Below, piece after piece: positions 11,101-23,651 of a stretch of 64,000 nucleotides of DNA (positions are counted from its first letter, which is position 1; every line of letters begins with the position of its first letter). The stretch spans positions 94,233-158,232 of the forward strand of contig CDMY01000224.1 in assembly GCA_001179505.1 (NCBI GenBank). Direction: 5' to 3'. The notes under the pieces are model-generated. The model did no database searches, was not told the origin of the DNA, and worked only from the letters and a program-made list of their open reading frames with translations. Position numbers and translations under genes: made by a program. The stretch comes from Vitrella brassicaformis (Eukaryota > Sar > Vitrellaceae).

Positions 11101-13254
11101 CCCTAATCTCATACCTCAACTTCATCAGGAGAAACTACGTACGTCAGTCACAACACAGCCAGCCACAGACGGAGAGGGGGATGGGAGGAGGGACCATTGA
11201 TTGTCTTGGGTGTGTGTGTGCGGTGCAGGGTGTGGAAGAGTGGCGCCGTGCCTTCTCGGAGGCGACGGAGCTGCCTTTGTCCCTGTTCTCGTGGGAGGCG
11301 GTGATCGCCCAGGCATTGCGCGAGTGGCGGATGGCTGGAGGGGAGACCACCACCCGCAGGAAGGAGGCCGTCATGGACACACTCAGGGTGGGCCGGCAGC
11401 GCTTCCGCCTCAACGGGCAGTTCATGCTGGCCTGGGCCGACCTTCTCGTCGACATGGGAGACATTGACGGTCGGTGACTGATGTTCGTACGTACGAGTGT
11501 AGGCAGGGGATGATGAGATGCACGATGGATGATCTGATCCTGTCTGTCTGTCTGTCGTTCTGTCGTGTGTGCAGCTGCGCGCGAGGTGCTCTCGGAATCG
11601 GTGGAGGCCATTGCCAAGGAAAAGGGTCAGAGACGGACAGAGGAGAGCACCGCATGGCCATGAACCACATGCCATGCTCGACTCCCTCCTCCGTCCGTCC
11701 GTGTGTTCAGGTGAGTGTTGCGAGATGCTGTGGCAGCGGTGGTTGCGGCTGGAGCAGACCTACGCCACACGAGAGTCACTCAAGGCCACACAAAAGGCCC
11801 ACACCCAGCAGCAGCAGTACGTCGCATCCCTCGCCGCCGTACCCGACGCACAACCAGCGGTCGCCACAGCGGCCGGTAAGTCATGGACCAGGGAGGTGGA
11901 AGGAAGGATGACTGACGCTCACATGATGGGTGCGTGTGTGTGTGTGTGTGCGTGTGTGTGTATGGCTTACACACACAGAGACGGTGCCCGAGCTGCTGCA
12001 TCGGTACCGTTTTCTCCAGCTGGAGCCCCGCACACTCACCACAGACGCATTCCTCACCGAGACGAAGGGACCCGCCACCCACATACACAAGCCGGACGGT
12101 CAGTCAGTCAGTCAGCAACCTGTCTCTCTTCCATTCCTGCACGTCTGTCTGTCTGTCTGTCTGTCTGTGTGTGGTGGGTGCGGTGCAGTGGGTGAAGCCG
12201 ACCAGCTCGCCGGCCCCGAGCCGCGGAGCAGAAGGCGCGAGAGGGGCCCGGAGGACAGATCTGCGGCTGCCCACGGTGCGGGCCAGGTGGCCGTTGCGGG
12301 TGGCCGCATGGCCCGGCCAGACACCACCCGCATGCTCTCTTACAAACCATTCCTCTCACCCCAGGGGGCCATGCAGCAAGGTCAGGTCGGGCCGGTGGGC
12401 TCGCCTTCCTTTGTATCTCACTGGGATGGGGGCATCCATGTCTGTGTCTGTGTGTGTCGGTGGGCTGGGCAACGAACCAATCAATCAGGCGAGGGCGAGG
12501 CGGATTTCTCATCCTTTTTGCCTGCGGTGATCCCGCGTGCGCTGCAGGACCTGCAGTTCCTGCTGCCGTCGTTGGCCCCCGATGGTCTGGAGATGCAGCG
12601 GCTGCGTGCGCGGGGTTTCTCGATGGAGCTGGTGGACTACCTCCTCACCACGCTGCAGCTGCTGCCCATCCCGCACGTCAAGCTCGACCAGTTCGGGCCG
12701 CTGCCCACTGGGGCCGGTGGTGCTGGTGGGGCTGTGCCGAGGGAGGGAGATAAGGCGGCAGTGGCTAAGGAGAGACGGGGCTCCGGTGTTACGAAGGGCG
12801 AAAAGGTGAGCGCGCCATGGATGTGATGGACCATGGATGGATCGTGTGTGCTTTGTCGTGTGTCGTCAGGTGGGTGTGGGTTATGACGCTGAGATGGCAC
12901 TCAACGGCACGACGGACGTCAAGGATGAGGAGGCAGGTCAGTCACCGAGAGAGAGGGAGAGAGAGAGAGAGAGAGAGAGAGACTCAACACACCAACGCAA
13001 CCCACCTGTGTGATGTCTCTCTCTGTCTTACCCCTCCCACCGATCGATGGCATCCATCCATTGCACTCTCAGACGAGGCATCCGATGAGGACGAGATGAC
13101 GGCCGAGGGGCCGACCTTCTTCAGAGCCAGGGGGCCCGCAGACAAGGGCGATGCCCGACGCACTGCTGAAGACAAGAAGGCCTCGGTGGACTGGGCTGCC
13201 AGCTTATACCGACAGAGACTCGCCAGACGGATCAAGAGAGAGCCCATGGGATGA
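8103..13254 (+). CDS. CSTF3: Cleavage stimulation factor subunit 3 (CstF-77 / Rna14 / suppressor of forked)
   Basis: Scaffold of the nuclear pre-mRNA 3'-end cleavage and polyadenylation complex, built of HAT repeats. The first HAT repeat is clear: NPYDWKAWDTLVEE, then LFERVLEVFPNAVRYWLRYARW across the 8381/8517 junction. Further HAT-like exons follow, including AELWRAYIDFVCTCP, VWGAYCQFEKNLNK, SWEAIIAFEKDN, WLTFLHFLNKHQ, ALQAYEGLMQSVL and FMLAWADLLVDMGD. A later exon (about 12490-12800) encodes a segment like the C-terminal Rna14 region. The reading frame ends KREPMG-stop at 13254. The start at 8103 is the first ATG with a good acidic and Ala/Gln-rich N-terminus; an in-frame TTG precedes it. 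Many introns are about 100 bp, with TG-rich acceptors. Internal insertions (Gly/Glu-rich at about 9430-9480, Pro-rich at about 11040) make it longer than the usual roughly 700 residues. Confidence 0.85.
12949..12983. repeat. GA microsatellite
   Basis: Run of GA dinucleotides inside a late CstF-77 intron. It is typical of the simple repeats that fill introns here. Confidence 0.8.
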
Positions 13255-13833
13255 GAGAGATGATGGATAAGAGTGCCTGTGAGTGTATGGTTGGGTGGGT
13301 TGACTCGTGAGTGAGAGACTTGTTTGTTTCGTGACACGAGAAAGGCTTCGGATCTGATCTGCTTCAGCAAGCCACATGCATCGAATCGAAGCAAGAAATG
13401 TCGCTTGTTTAACCACACCCACCTTACCTTGCCCACCCAGGGACTCAGGGATAGGACACACGCATCGCATTTCTAAGCAGCTAACCAGTTCGTCTTAAGC
13501 AGCTAACCAGTTCTTCTTAAGCAGCCGTCAGCAAAACAGCTGACTGAGAGAGGAAGAGAGGCGAGACAAGACAAGACGAGACGGCATCGGTATCGCATCT
13601 CCGATGGACAACGCCTGTCTGCCTGTCTGCCTGCCTGCCTGCCTTCCTTGGCTTCTCATCTATGTGTGCTACCTACAACTAGCCACGCCCCCCCATTATC
13701 CATCCATCCATCCATCCACCCCTCCATCTATCCCGCTAACAAGGGCAATCCGACGAGACAGACAGACGGGCACAACACAACGAGTGCCGTCCGTCCGTCC
13801 GTCTGTCTGTCCGTCTCCCTTCACGAGTCGGCC
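13255..13833. other. Convergent intergenic region
   Basis: Separates the 3' ends of the CstF-77 and RCC1-BTB genes. It contains a 22-bp tandem repeat and TGCC, CCAT and GTCC microsatellites. No gene is seen. Confidence 0.7.
13474..13525. repeat. 22-bp tandem repeat, about 2.4 copies
   Basis: Two copies of a 22-bp unit beginning TAAGCAGCTAACCAGTTC lie at 13474-13495 and 13496-13517, differing by one base, followed by a partial third copy. Confidence 0.85.
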
Positions 13834-14691
13834 TCAGCCGTCATAGTCAGCGTCTCTGCTCTCATCCCCATCGCCAGCACCGCCCTCCTGCCCTCTGAAG
13901 CTAGCTTGACGATGTCGTCCCTCTGAAGCGTGACCCAATGCACCCCAGCCACCTGCTCTCCCGCCCCCGTCACGCCCGTCACGCGACGATCGCCTGGATG
14001 TGCTGCTGGTGCCGTGTGTGTGGCTCCCATGGTGGGTATTGGTGACCCTGCGACCACCGTAGGGGTGCGAGTGGGAGGATGGATGAGAGTGAGAGTGAGA
14101 GGAGCTACCACTCCCACCTCCCCCGCCCCCACTGCCACTGCCCCCACCCGGCCTGCGGTACATGTTCATGCCCAGACTGACTGTCTCGGCCTCGGGGAGC
14201 TCGTCTTCCTCCTGCCGCTGTTGCTGTGCTGTGTCGATCAACTCCGATACCGACGCGGAGATGTCGGCCCATACGCTGGCAGACGATCCTGGTGCTGAGG
14301 CCGAGGCGGACGCAGACGCAGACACAGGCATGTTGAGGTGGTCGATGTGTCTTCTGTTGGCGGTGGTGCCGGCAGTCGATGTGGCCCGCTTGTTGTTGAG
14401 GCCACCACCGCCGGTTGGGCCGCTTCCGTAGTCCGGGGGAGGGGCGTTGATCCGCTGCAGCGGGGGCGGGGGGAAGAAGGGCGTCGGTGGCCGCTGGGCA
14501 CCGGCTGCAGCCGGAGATGGCGAGGACGGCCCGGGCAGGTCACTGGCCAGTGAGAATGAGGGCGGCGATGCGTTGGAAGAGGAGGGCACTGCAGGCCCGG
14601 CAGACTGTGTGCGGGCGGGTTGGGGTGCCGATGCAGAAGCAGGGGCAGCCGCAGGCAACAGGACCTGCTTCGCCGATGTTGATCCGGCTGT

Positions 14692-14722
<31 letters not shown>

Positions 14723-17700
14723 GCTGCTGCTACCGGAGCTGCAGCTGGCGCTGGTGCTGGTGCTCCGGCTGGTGCAGTCGTGTTGGTGTGGGTGGGTGGC
14801 GGTGGTGGTGGTGGGTTTCGAAGGAAGTTCTTGGCCCCTGGGATGGCGGCCTTGGGTCTGCCGTTGGCTGTCCCGGGTGGCTGGGACTGGGAGTACCTCT
14901 GCTGCAGCTGCTTGGCGTGTGTGCTGGTCTTGCGCTTCTTGAGGCACTCGATGATGAGCCCCTTGTCCAGCTCGCAGAAGGACGGCAAGCAGCTGATAAC
15001 GTCGAAGTGCTCCGGCTCCAAAATGTACCGGAGAGCATGCTTCCTGTAGGGACACCACCGCCAACACAGACACGTGCAGCAAGAGTCTTAAGAAAGATGG
15101 TTCATTCGTGTGTGTCGGTAGGCACGCACACACCGCACCTGAGTCGGGGTGCGGCGAGTTGGTCAGCGAGGTTGAAGATGGTGGCGGCCGTGTCGGGCGT
15201 GATGCCCTCGATCAACACACGCTCGCAACGCTTCTTGAGCTCACCCACAGCCAGCCTGACATACATAGATGGCGACACACACAAGCATTGGGCGGGCGAG
15301 TGTGCTCACGTGAGGGTGTGTGTGTGTGTGTGTGGTGACGCCCTCACCCACCCATATATATACCTATCAGCGATGGGCATGAGTGCGAGTGCGTCCTGGA
15401 CCGACTCGCCCCACCGGTCAGTGTAGAGGAACGCCAGCAGAGACGACATCTGCGACCCCGATATGTCCTGCGGGCCGTGCCGTGCAGCCACACATAACAT
15501 ACATACGTAGCCAGACCCACGTTTGTTGCGTTGTGTGTGCTGTGCTTACAGGCAAGTCCCACTGCCTCTGGTGTCTCTCGCGGAAGTCGCCGCCGATGAG
15601 CGCCATGAAGTACGCTGAACGGCTCGCGAGGATGCACCGGTGAGCTAGGAACACCTGACAAACGAACGACAAACAGCGGGATCTCGACAGCGAGAGGGCT
15701 CCCTCCCCCCGGTGCAGGCAGCTCTTCCTTCGCTTTTCCTACCTACCTCGTCGGCTGTGACAATCTCTACGTCAGCCGTTTCGTCTCCCCCCAGCAGCCA
15801 CCCCAGGGCTCCCTCCAGCCCCATCGAAGACGACCAGTATTCCCGCACGTCCTCCTCATCCTCATCTACACCCAAAGGCACCGGAGCCGGCGCCGACTGC
15901 GGTACATACCACTTTCCACCCCCACTCCGGGCTCCGCTCTTCCCGCCCAACGCGCCGCCGCTCTCCTTCATCTCCTTCTTCTCCTTCACCTCTTCCTGCT
16001 GCTGCTGCTGCTCCTGCTGCTCCTGCTGCTGCTGGTCGTTGGCGAACGACAGGCGGAGAGGGATGCCCTTCCGCAGAGTGGTCCGGTAGGTCTCGCTGTC
16101 CAGGACCAATGCCATGCCGTCCGGCAGGAAGACCACACCCCACTGGCCGTCACTGTCAGATGGGCTTCCATGCGGAGGCGATGGCGATGGCGATGGCGAT
16201 GGCGACGGCGACGGAAAAGGGGAGGGGTCAGTCGGCAGCAGGGGCGAGCAGGGGACTAGTGGGGATGAATCGACCGCTGCAGCAGCAGCAGCTGCTGCAG
16301 CTGCGGCTGCCTTTCTGAGGCCGACGGTGTCTCGCTGCTCCCTCTCCTCCTCCTGCTGCGCCAGCAGGCCCGACGAACCGATTGCCAGACCGCCCAGTCT
16401 ACCCACACCGAAGTCGGGCTTCCTCGACACACCGTCGAACGCCGGCACCGGGAACATCGTGGGTCGCATTGCCTCTATATCAGGACCGCCATCCCACTCC
16501 TCAGCCTCACTCTCCTCGTCCTCCTCTGTCATCGTCTCCCTGGCCTTCCGACGGAGATCGCGGGCTATGTGGTACGCCGCAAGCGAGAAGGGCCGCCTGT
16601 GGTCGGCAGGCGAGCTGGGTGGCGCGTCAGAAGGGGAAAATGGGGCGCTGGGCGATGTCGGGTAGGAGGGGGAGTCGAGGAAGGATGTCGACAGAGCTGT
16701 GGGGTGGTGTGGGTCGGTGGATCGGTCTGCTGGGGCTGGTGGGGGGTCCCGACGCTGCCGCGATGCGCTCGACGGACGACCACGGCCTGAATGGACCACA
16801 GCAACAAAGAGAGAGCACTCATGTGGCCTGCCTTGGTGTGCATTGCATTACATGTGTGTGTCTCACTCACTCATTTGCGTGGAGGATGTCGGGGCCTTTT
16901 CCGTCTCCTCAGGCTCCTCCTTCTCAAAGTTGTCCTTGTCCGTCAACTCGTCATCATCGGCTTCACGGGCCTCCTCCCTCTCTGAACCACCACCACCATC
17001 AGCAGCAGCAGTGCCCCCGCCCCCACTGCCGCCGTCTGCGCGTCGCGACCCTTCCTTGGTCTTGGTTCTGGTCTGCTGCGAGGGCGGCCCGAGGCTGGCG
17101 CCGAAGGGCGATGTGAGCCTGACGGTCTCCTTGACGAGCTTCTGTGTGTGTCGTTTGAGGGGTTTGATGGCGAAGTGTCTGGCAAGGTGGTAGAGCTGCA
17201 GGATGGTCTGCATGCGGTCCGACGACATGGTCAGGGGCGGCGACTCGCTCGGCAGCCGCAGGCGGTCCAGCCGGTCCGTGTAGAGGAAGTAGAGCAGCTC
17301 CTCAAACACCTCGGGCCGCAGACCCACGAAGTCCACCACCAGACCACCACCCATCGCATCGTTGCTGCTGCTGCTGCTGATGTTGTTGTTGTTGTTGTTG
17401 TTGCCGTTGGGGCTCATGCTCATGCCGATGCCGATGTCGCCCTTGTCGTCATCCGCCACTCCGCCCTCCTCCGCCTTGTCCCTCTCCTCTTTCTTCTGTG
17501 AGGGCTGCGAGCCCCCCGAGCCGAGCCTGCTGGTGTCCCACACGCGCTGCCTCCCACTGGCACGCACCGGACGAGTGCCGAGTGGCGAGGGAGGGGGCAG
17601 GTCTGCCGCGTCGTGCTGGTAGGGGTGGGCACCGATGTGCAGAGTGGGCATGGGGGGGATCGGTGGAGTGCATCCCGCGGTGAGGTACTGGTAGAGGTGG

Positions 17701-20700
17701 GGGGCCCGTGCCTTGATGACGGACAGGTGTGCGGGGATGACTGTCGGGAGAGGTATGGGTGCGAGGGGTGAGCCTGTGGTAGTGTGTGAGGGGAAGATGC
17801 GGAAGGAGACGTCGCTGAGGGTCTCGGAGGTGAGCAGCCGGTGCATGTAGTCGGCGAGGGGCTCCTCAACCTCCACTACCGCCAGGCAGTGCACACCGCC
17901 ACAAGCTACCGACAGCACATTGCCGCCACCGAAACCTGCGCACCGCAGCTCACACCAGAGGGGAGGGAGGGAACATAACTACACACGTGGTTGAACGAAT
18001 GAATGCATCGAATCAATCGGTGTGCTCGTGGGCTCGTGCGTACCGACCGTACGTACCGTCATTGATGAGTGCGGGTGTGGGGCGGTATCGGTATCCGCCT
18101 GGGTCAGTGGCGGGATCGAGAGCCTCACGGTAACCCAGCTGACCACAGGACGACGCACCCCAACTGAAACAGACAGACAGACACGCACACGCGCGCACGG
18201 AGACCAGTTGGATGTGGTGTGCCCGTGTGCTGTGCTGTCTGAGTGTATTATTCTCAAATGCATCTGGACAGACCTGTAGACGTCTCCGTCCTGTGTGAGG
18301 GCGACGGTGTGTCCCTCGCCGCACGCCACACTGACTATGAACTCCTCCGCCTCTACCAGCGTCTCTGAATGAACAAATCAAGCAGCCAGCATACCCACAC
18401 ACACCCCCACACACCCACACCCACAAGCAAGCACTGGCTAAGGTGCCCTGCCCCCATGGGATGGATGGGTGTGGTTCATTCCCTCACCTACCTACTACAA
18501 TGGGGCTGACAACGACACGAATGCCGTCACGGTCACGCTTGATGCGATCATCCTGTGACATACAGACAAACAACCCACAAGCCAACACACGCACACCATT
18601 CGTGTGTCCATCCATCGCTGGCTGTCTGCCCGTCCATCCATATATCGCTGTCCTGTCCTGTCCTGCGTACCTACCGGTATCTCCCCCAGGCCACACTGGC
18701 CGCACGAGTCGGCCCCCCAGGCATACAGTCGGCCATTCTTGTCGACGGCCGTGGAGTGGCTATCGCCGCACTTGACCAGCACGGCGTCCACCAGGTCGAC
18801 GACCAGCTGCGGCGTCGGGATGTACGGACAGCCATCCTGGTCGAGCGGCAGCCAACCCAGCGGCCCGAAGTCGCCCAGAGGGGTCTTGGTGCGCACGTCA
18901 AGCGGGTAGATCTCCTCCTCCATATCGTCGGGGTCCTCCCCATCCTCCCCGCCTCCCTCGTTGCCGTCACTGTCAGGCGAGTCGTTGGCCTCGGCGCCAG
19001 GCGTCCATGCGGGCGCCCCTGTGTCGGACGACTGCTGGGCGGGCGGCTGCTGGCTGTTGTTGTTGTTGTTGTTATTGTTGTTGTTGCCGTATAATCGCCG
19101 TTGCCGTTTGTCGCGTCTGTTGAGGATGTCGGCCCCCACCCCAAGCTGGCCGAAGTTGCCCCCGCCGAATGAGTACACGAGGCCCGATTTGGTCAGGACC
19201 AGCGTGTGCACGTCGCCACACGAGGCATGCAGGGCGGTCAGGCCGTCCTGCTCGTCCGCCAATGGCTGGTAGCCGCTGCCACTGCCACTGCTGCCACTGC
19301 TGCGGAAGAAGTCAATCTGCCGTGGGATGGGCTGGAAGGGGTAGCCGTCTGAATGAAAACCATGCATGCCCACCACGCACACAATACAACCATATACAGA
19401 GGTATTCAGCAAGAGGTTAACGGGGCAAGTAAGTCTGCATCGCAGACCAGACCAGACCCACCATCGTCTCGCGGGAAGGTGGTCGTCTCAGGGTGTCCAA
19501 GCTGCCCACACGCACCCGCACCCCAGCTGAAGATCGAACCTGTACACACACAAACAACAGATAAGCCAGCCGCCACACACATTTGGCGGCTTTGTGACTG
19601 ATGGATGGCTCGATGCTTGGTAGCCATTTTCTGTCTGTCTGTACCTGTCTTGGTGACGGCGACGGTGTGTGCCTTGCCGCAGGCCACCTGTATGACCACT
19701 TGCGGGAAGAGGTGCTCGACGGCCCGCGGGACGGGCTGGAAGGGGCAGTTGTCCTCGTCCTTGGGCATCTTGCCCGTCTCCGACAAACCCAGCTGACCAC
19801 ACCCACCACCTAGTAGACCACCACACGTCACACACAGATGTGATGATAGACACACGAATGCATTGCGCGTGCATGCGTGTGTGTGTCAATGCTGACCTCC
19901 CCAGCTATAGACGACTCCCTCCATGGTCAGCGCCACCGTGTGCGCGTCGCCGCACGCTACGAACGTCACGAATCGGTTGAGCCGGACGAGCGTCTCGACC
20001 AGCAGAGGCCCAGGGAGGTAAGGGTACCCCTCCTGGTCTCTAGGCCTTTAAGAAGAGCCAAGTAAGCAAGCAAGGCAAACATACATAAGGCAGCTGCTCG
20101 CTACTCTGTTTGACATCTGCCGTCGTCTGTCTCTGTCTCTCCCTTTGTTTACTTACATGTTGTAGGTGTCCTCTAAGCCGAGCTGTCCACACGCACTCGC
20201 ACCCCAGGTGTACAGCCGCCCGTCGCTCGTCACTGCTGCCGTGTGGCCGTCACCTCCGCTGATCTGACGCACCACCGGCGCCGCACGGTGAGGAGGCCGA
20301 CGCAACAACCACTCAGCGACCTTCTCCTCTCCGGCACCCTCCCCCTGCCCCTGTTCTTCACCCTGATTATTGCCGTCGGTACCACCCTGCGCACTTGCCG
20401 CAGCAGCAGCAGCGGTGGCCTCGCCCTGGTCTTGCGCATGCGGGGCCTGTGCGTCGTCATTGTTGTCGTCGTCAGCGTCCTCTGTGTCTTCGTTGTTGTT
20501 GTCTTGTCTCGCGTTGTCCTGGTCGGGGACGGACGGCGGGGGGCTGTCGGGGTCGAAGTGGCGGGGGTCGACGCCGTGTGGGGTGGGCTGGAAGGGGTAC
20601 CCGTCTGAACCACACACACACACACACGCGGAGGGTGTGTGCAGTCTAGGAGGACAGCTACATTGCCACCGTTTCGCGCCATACCTGGGTCTCGCGCCAG

Positions 20701-20972
20701 CCTGACGGTGCCGTAGCCGAGCTGACCCATCTCGCCACTGCCCCTGAGCCAACGCACACACGCGCCGGCAGACACGAACGAAATGAACATGTATTCACGG
20801 TGGTTCACTCTGCATGTCTGTCTGCATGTGCCTCGTGGCGCTATCCTGCCCGCCTCGCTTTCTGCCTCTGCGCACGCTGCTGCCTTGGGGAGTGCCGTGA
20901 TTCAACGTACCACGAGCAAATGACGCCGCCTCGCGGTCGCTTCCCCGCTTCATGGTAGCTGCCGCCCAGCAT
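13834..20972 (-). CDS. RCC1-repeat protein with two BTB domains
   Basis: Large protein combining a regulator-of-chromosome-condensation beta-propeller with two BTB/POZ domains; such proteins often act as cullin-3 adaptors or GTPase regulators. The start ATG at 20972 is chosen because its exon (20972-20911) joins exon 20743-20685 to give ICSWGSGEMGQLGYG, a textbook RCC1 blade; a second ATG at 20953 gives the wrong frame. Further blades include LYTWGASACGQLGL, IFSWGAGACGQLGH, VYSFGGGNFGQLGV, LYAWGADSCGQCGL and SWGASSCGQLGY, each with a CGxxHT motif. BTB 1 is around 17870-17100 with a long insertion; BTB 2 is around 15780-15110 (VFLAHRCILASRSAYF), followed by a BACK-like helical part. Poly-Asn, poly-Ala and Gly/Ser runs fill loops and the C-terminal tail, which ends ADYDG. 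It could be more than one gene, but the phases I checked run through. Confidence 0.75.
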
Positions 20973-21217
20973 GCTATGCTCCCAATCGAATGGACGAGGA
21001 GTCAGTCAACAGGCAAGTGCTGTATTTGCGCCATTTCTTGCTAAGAACAGAAGAGGAACAGCGTTACGCCGACCTCTTGTCCCCTTCTGCAATCGCTTCA
21101 AGCTCGCAGACGAAACTGGCCTTCGAAGAAAAGTGCCTTCTCCGCTCCCATGCGCGTCCGCTGGTGCTGCTGAATGACATCTGCCTGGCGGGAAAGCTAA
21201 GATCTTAAAAGATCTGA
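20973..21217. promoter_or_regulatory. Divergent promoter / 5' leader between RCC1-BTB and ChlD
   Basis: 245 bp separate the two start codons. Two AGATCT palindromes at 21200-21205 and 21210-21215 are spaced exactly 10 bp apart, just upstream of the ChlD ATG. A 72-codon open frame (20990-21208, +) occupies most of the interval. Confidence 0.45.
20990..21208 (+). CDS. Small ORF upstream of ChlD (uORF or micro-protein)
   Basis: ATG-initiated frame of 72 codons ending in TAA 9 bp before the ChlD ATG, in the same reading frame as ChlD. The predicted peptide starts MDEESVNRQVLYLRHFLL and is acidic and helical-looking, with no recognised domain. It may be a uORF controlling ChlD translation, an independent small protein, or chance. 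I cannot decide from sequence. Confidence 0.3.
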   Translation: MDEESVNRQVLYLRHFLLRTEEEQRYADLLSPSAIASSSQTKLAFEEKCLLRSHARPLVLLNDICLAGKLRS

Positions 21218-23651
21218 ATGTTTATTCATAGAGGAGCCGCTGCGTGCGCCGCGCTGCTTCTCGCCCTCTCCCTGCCCTTCCCACCATGTCAAGCGACCCG
21301 CCCACTGCGCCGCCAGACGTCATGCCTCGGCTTCGCCCCCTGCGTCACACCGTCTTCGCCCAGGCGCCACCTGTCAGCATCAGTACGGCCGAGGAGGCCT
21401 CTGTTATCGATGTCGGCCACTGCCGTCATAGATGCGCCGCCAGAAGAGGCAGAGCAGAGGGCGGCGCCACCCATCCCAGCGCGCGACAAGCCCACAGGTC
21501 TTCCCCTTTCTCTGGTGGTTGGCAATGAGCCGATCAAGATAGCCCTCCTGCTGGCGGCGGTCAACCCCCTGATGGGCGGCGTGGCTATCGGCGGCCGCCG
21601 GGGGACGGGCAAGAGCGTCATGGCCAGGGGGCTGCATCGGATCCTGCCTCCGTTGGAGGTGGTCAAGGGCAGCTCCTTCAACATCGACCCCAACAAGCCC
21701 GAGGAGGTGGATGATTTCCTCAAGGAGCAGCTGGCGGCGGAGAACAAGACGCTGGACCAGCTGGACAAGGACATCATCCCGACGCCCTTCGTGCAGGTGC
21801 CGCTTAACGTCATGGAGGACCGCCTGGTGGGCTCGGTCGACGTCGAGGAGTCGGTCAAGCAGGGCAAGCCCGTCTTCGCGCCAGGCCTGCTTGCACGCGC
21901 ACATCGGGGGGTGCTCTACGTCGACGACCTCAACCTGCTCGATCCCGAGCTGGCCAACATCCTCCTGTCGGTCATCTCGGACGGCTGGGTGCAGGTGGAG
22001 CGAGAGGGCATTTCTGTGCGGTACCCGTGTCGCCCTCTGATCGTCGCGACATTCAACCCGGAAGAGTCGGAGATGCGCGAGCACCTGCTGGACCGGCTGG
22101 CTGTGAGTCTGTCGGTGGACGCCACGCCGCTGACCGACTTGGAGAGGGTGCAGGCCGTCGAGGGGGTGCTCAAGTTCGGCAACTCCAAGCACAATGAGCA
22201 GATGCTCAGGGAGGCCGAGGAGGAAGAGGACGAGCTCAGGACCAGAATCATATTCAGGTGGGTGCATTCATGACAATGACACACACATGCTGACTGACTG
22301 ACCAGTCAGTCCATCGGATGGATCACTCGTGTGTCTTTGTGTCCTGTCTGTCAGTCGCGAGTACCTAAAGCGCGTCAAGTGCACTCACGACCAGATCAAG
22401 TACCTCTGCGAGGAGGCCGTCCGTGCCGGCGTGCAGGGCCAGCGCGCTGAGATCTTCGCCTGTGAGGTCGCCCGCGCATCGGCGGCCCTCGACAACCGCG
22501 ACAGCGTCACATCCGATGACCTCAAGCTCGCCGTCAAGCTGGTCATCGCCCCTCGTGGCGTGTTCCTGCAGCAGCCGGAGAACATGATGCAGCCGCCGCC
22601 CCCTCCGCCCCCGCCCCCCCAGCAGGACACGTCTGATGAGGACACCGAGGAGGACAAGAAGGAGGACGAGAAGGACGAGGATGAGAAGGAGGAGGACCAG
22701 ATGCCCGAGATCCCGCAGGAGTTCATGTTTGACGCAGAGGGGACGCCCATTGACGAGGAGCTCATCAACTTCGTCACCAAGCAGCAGAAGGGCAAGAGCG
22801 GCGGCAGGGGGCTCATCTTCAGCCAGGACAGGGGCAGGTACATCAAACCCATGTTCCCAAAGGGCAAGGTCAGGCGGCTCGCTGTCGACGCGACCATGCG
22901 GGCGGCCGCCCCCTACCAGCGGCCGAGGCGGCAGCGGGCTCTGAAGGACGACAAGAAGCGCTTCACCAGCAGCGGCAGGGAGAGGAAGGTCTTCATCGAG
23001 GAGGCTGACGTGAGGGTCAAGCGCATGGCCAGGAAGGCCGGCGCGCTCATCGTCTTTGTCGTCGACGCGAGCGGCTCCATGGCCCTCAACCGCATGAACG
23101 CAGCCAAGGGCGCGGCCATCTCTCTATTGTCCAAGGCGTATGAGAGCCGCGACAAGATCTCCCTCATCACGTTCCAGGGCACCGACGCAGAGGTGCTGCT
23201 GCCGCCGACCCGGTCGATCGCCATGGCCAAGCGGCGGCTGGAGACGATGCCGTGTGGTGGCGGCTCCCCGCTGGCGCACGCCATCAACGTGGCCGTCAAG
23301 ACGGGCATCAACGCGCAGAAGAGTGGCGACGTGGGCAAGGTGGTGATAGTGTGCATCAGCGACGGGCGGGCCAACGTGGGTCTCAACGAGAGTGTGGAGA
23401 AGGGGAGGGTCACTGAGAGCGAGAAGCTGGACAAGGAGGCTATGAAGGCCGAGGTGCTCGACACAGCCAGGGCGCTGCAGGGGCTGCCCAACTTCCACCT
23501 GGTGATGCTCGACATGGAGAACAAGTTTGTGTCGACGGGGCTGGCCAAGGAGGTGGCCGAGGCGGCGGGGGGGAGGTACTACCAGGTGCCCAAGGCAACG
23601 GAGCGCTCTGTTACCGATGTCGCCGTCGGCGCACTGGCTATGGCCAGGTGA
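21218..23651 (+). CDS. chlD: Magnesium chelatase subunit D, plastid-targeted
   Basis: Subunit of the ATP-dependent enzyme that inserts Mg2+ into protoporphyrin IX, the committed step to chlorophyll, with ChlI and ChlH. Two exons (21218-22257 and 22355-23651) give 778 residues, close to plant and cyanobacterial ChlD. Residues 1-26 form a signal peptide ending CQA. Residues 27-66 are Arg/Ser-rich and match a transit peptide, so the leader is bipartite. The AAA+ domain has a P-loop GGRRGTGKS and a Walker-B-like VLYVDDLNLLD. A Pro run and a Glu/Asp/Lys linker follow, then a C-terminal integrin-I domain with the MIDAS motif DASGSM. The P-loop fits the canonical GxxGxGKS pattern; as I recall, many ChlD proteins have Ala in place of the last Gly. 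The single intron contrasts with intron-rich neighbours. Confidence 0.95.

Noticed and set aside
14680-14800. Poly-Leu plus-strand ORF as a membrane protein
   Set aside because: It is the antisense of a poly-Ala run in the RCC1-BTB gene.
20911-20953. ATG at 20953 as start of the RCC1-BTB gene
   Set aside because: Its frame does not join the next exon's RCC1 blade. The ATG at 20972 gives ICSWGSGEMGQLGYG across the junction.
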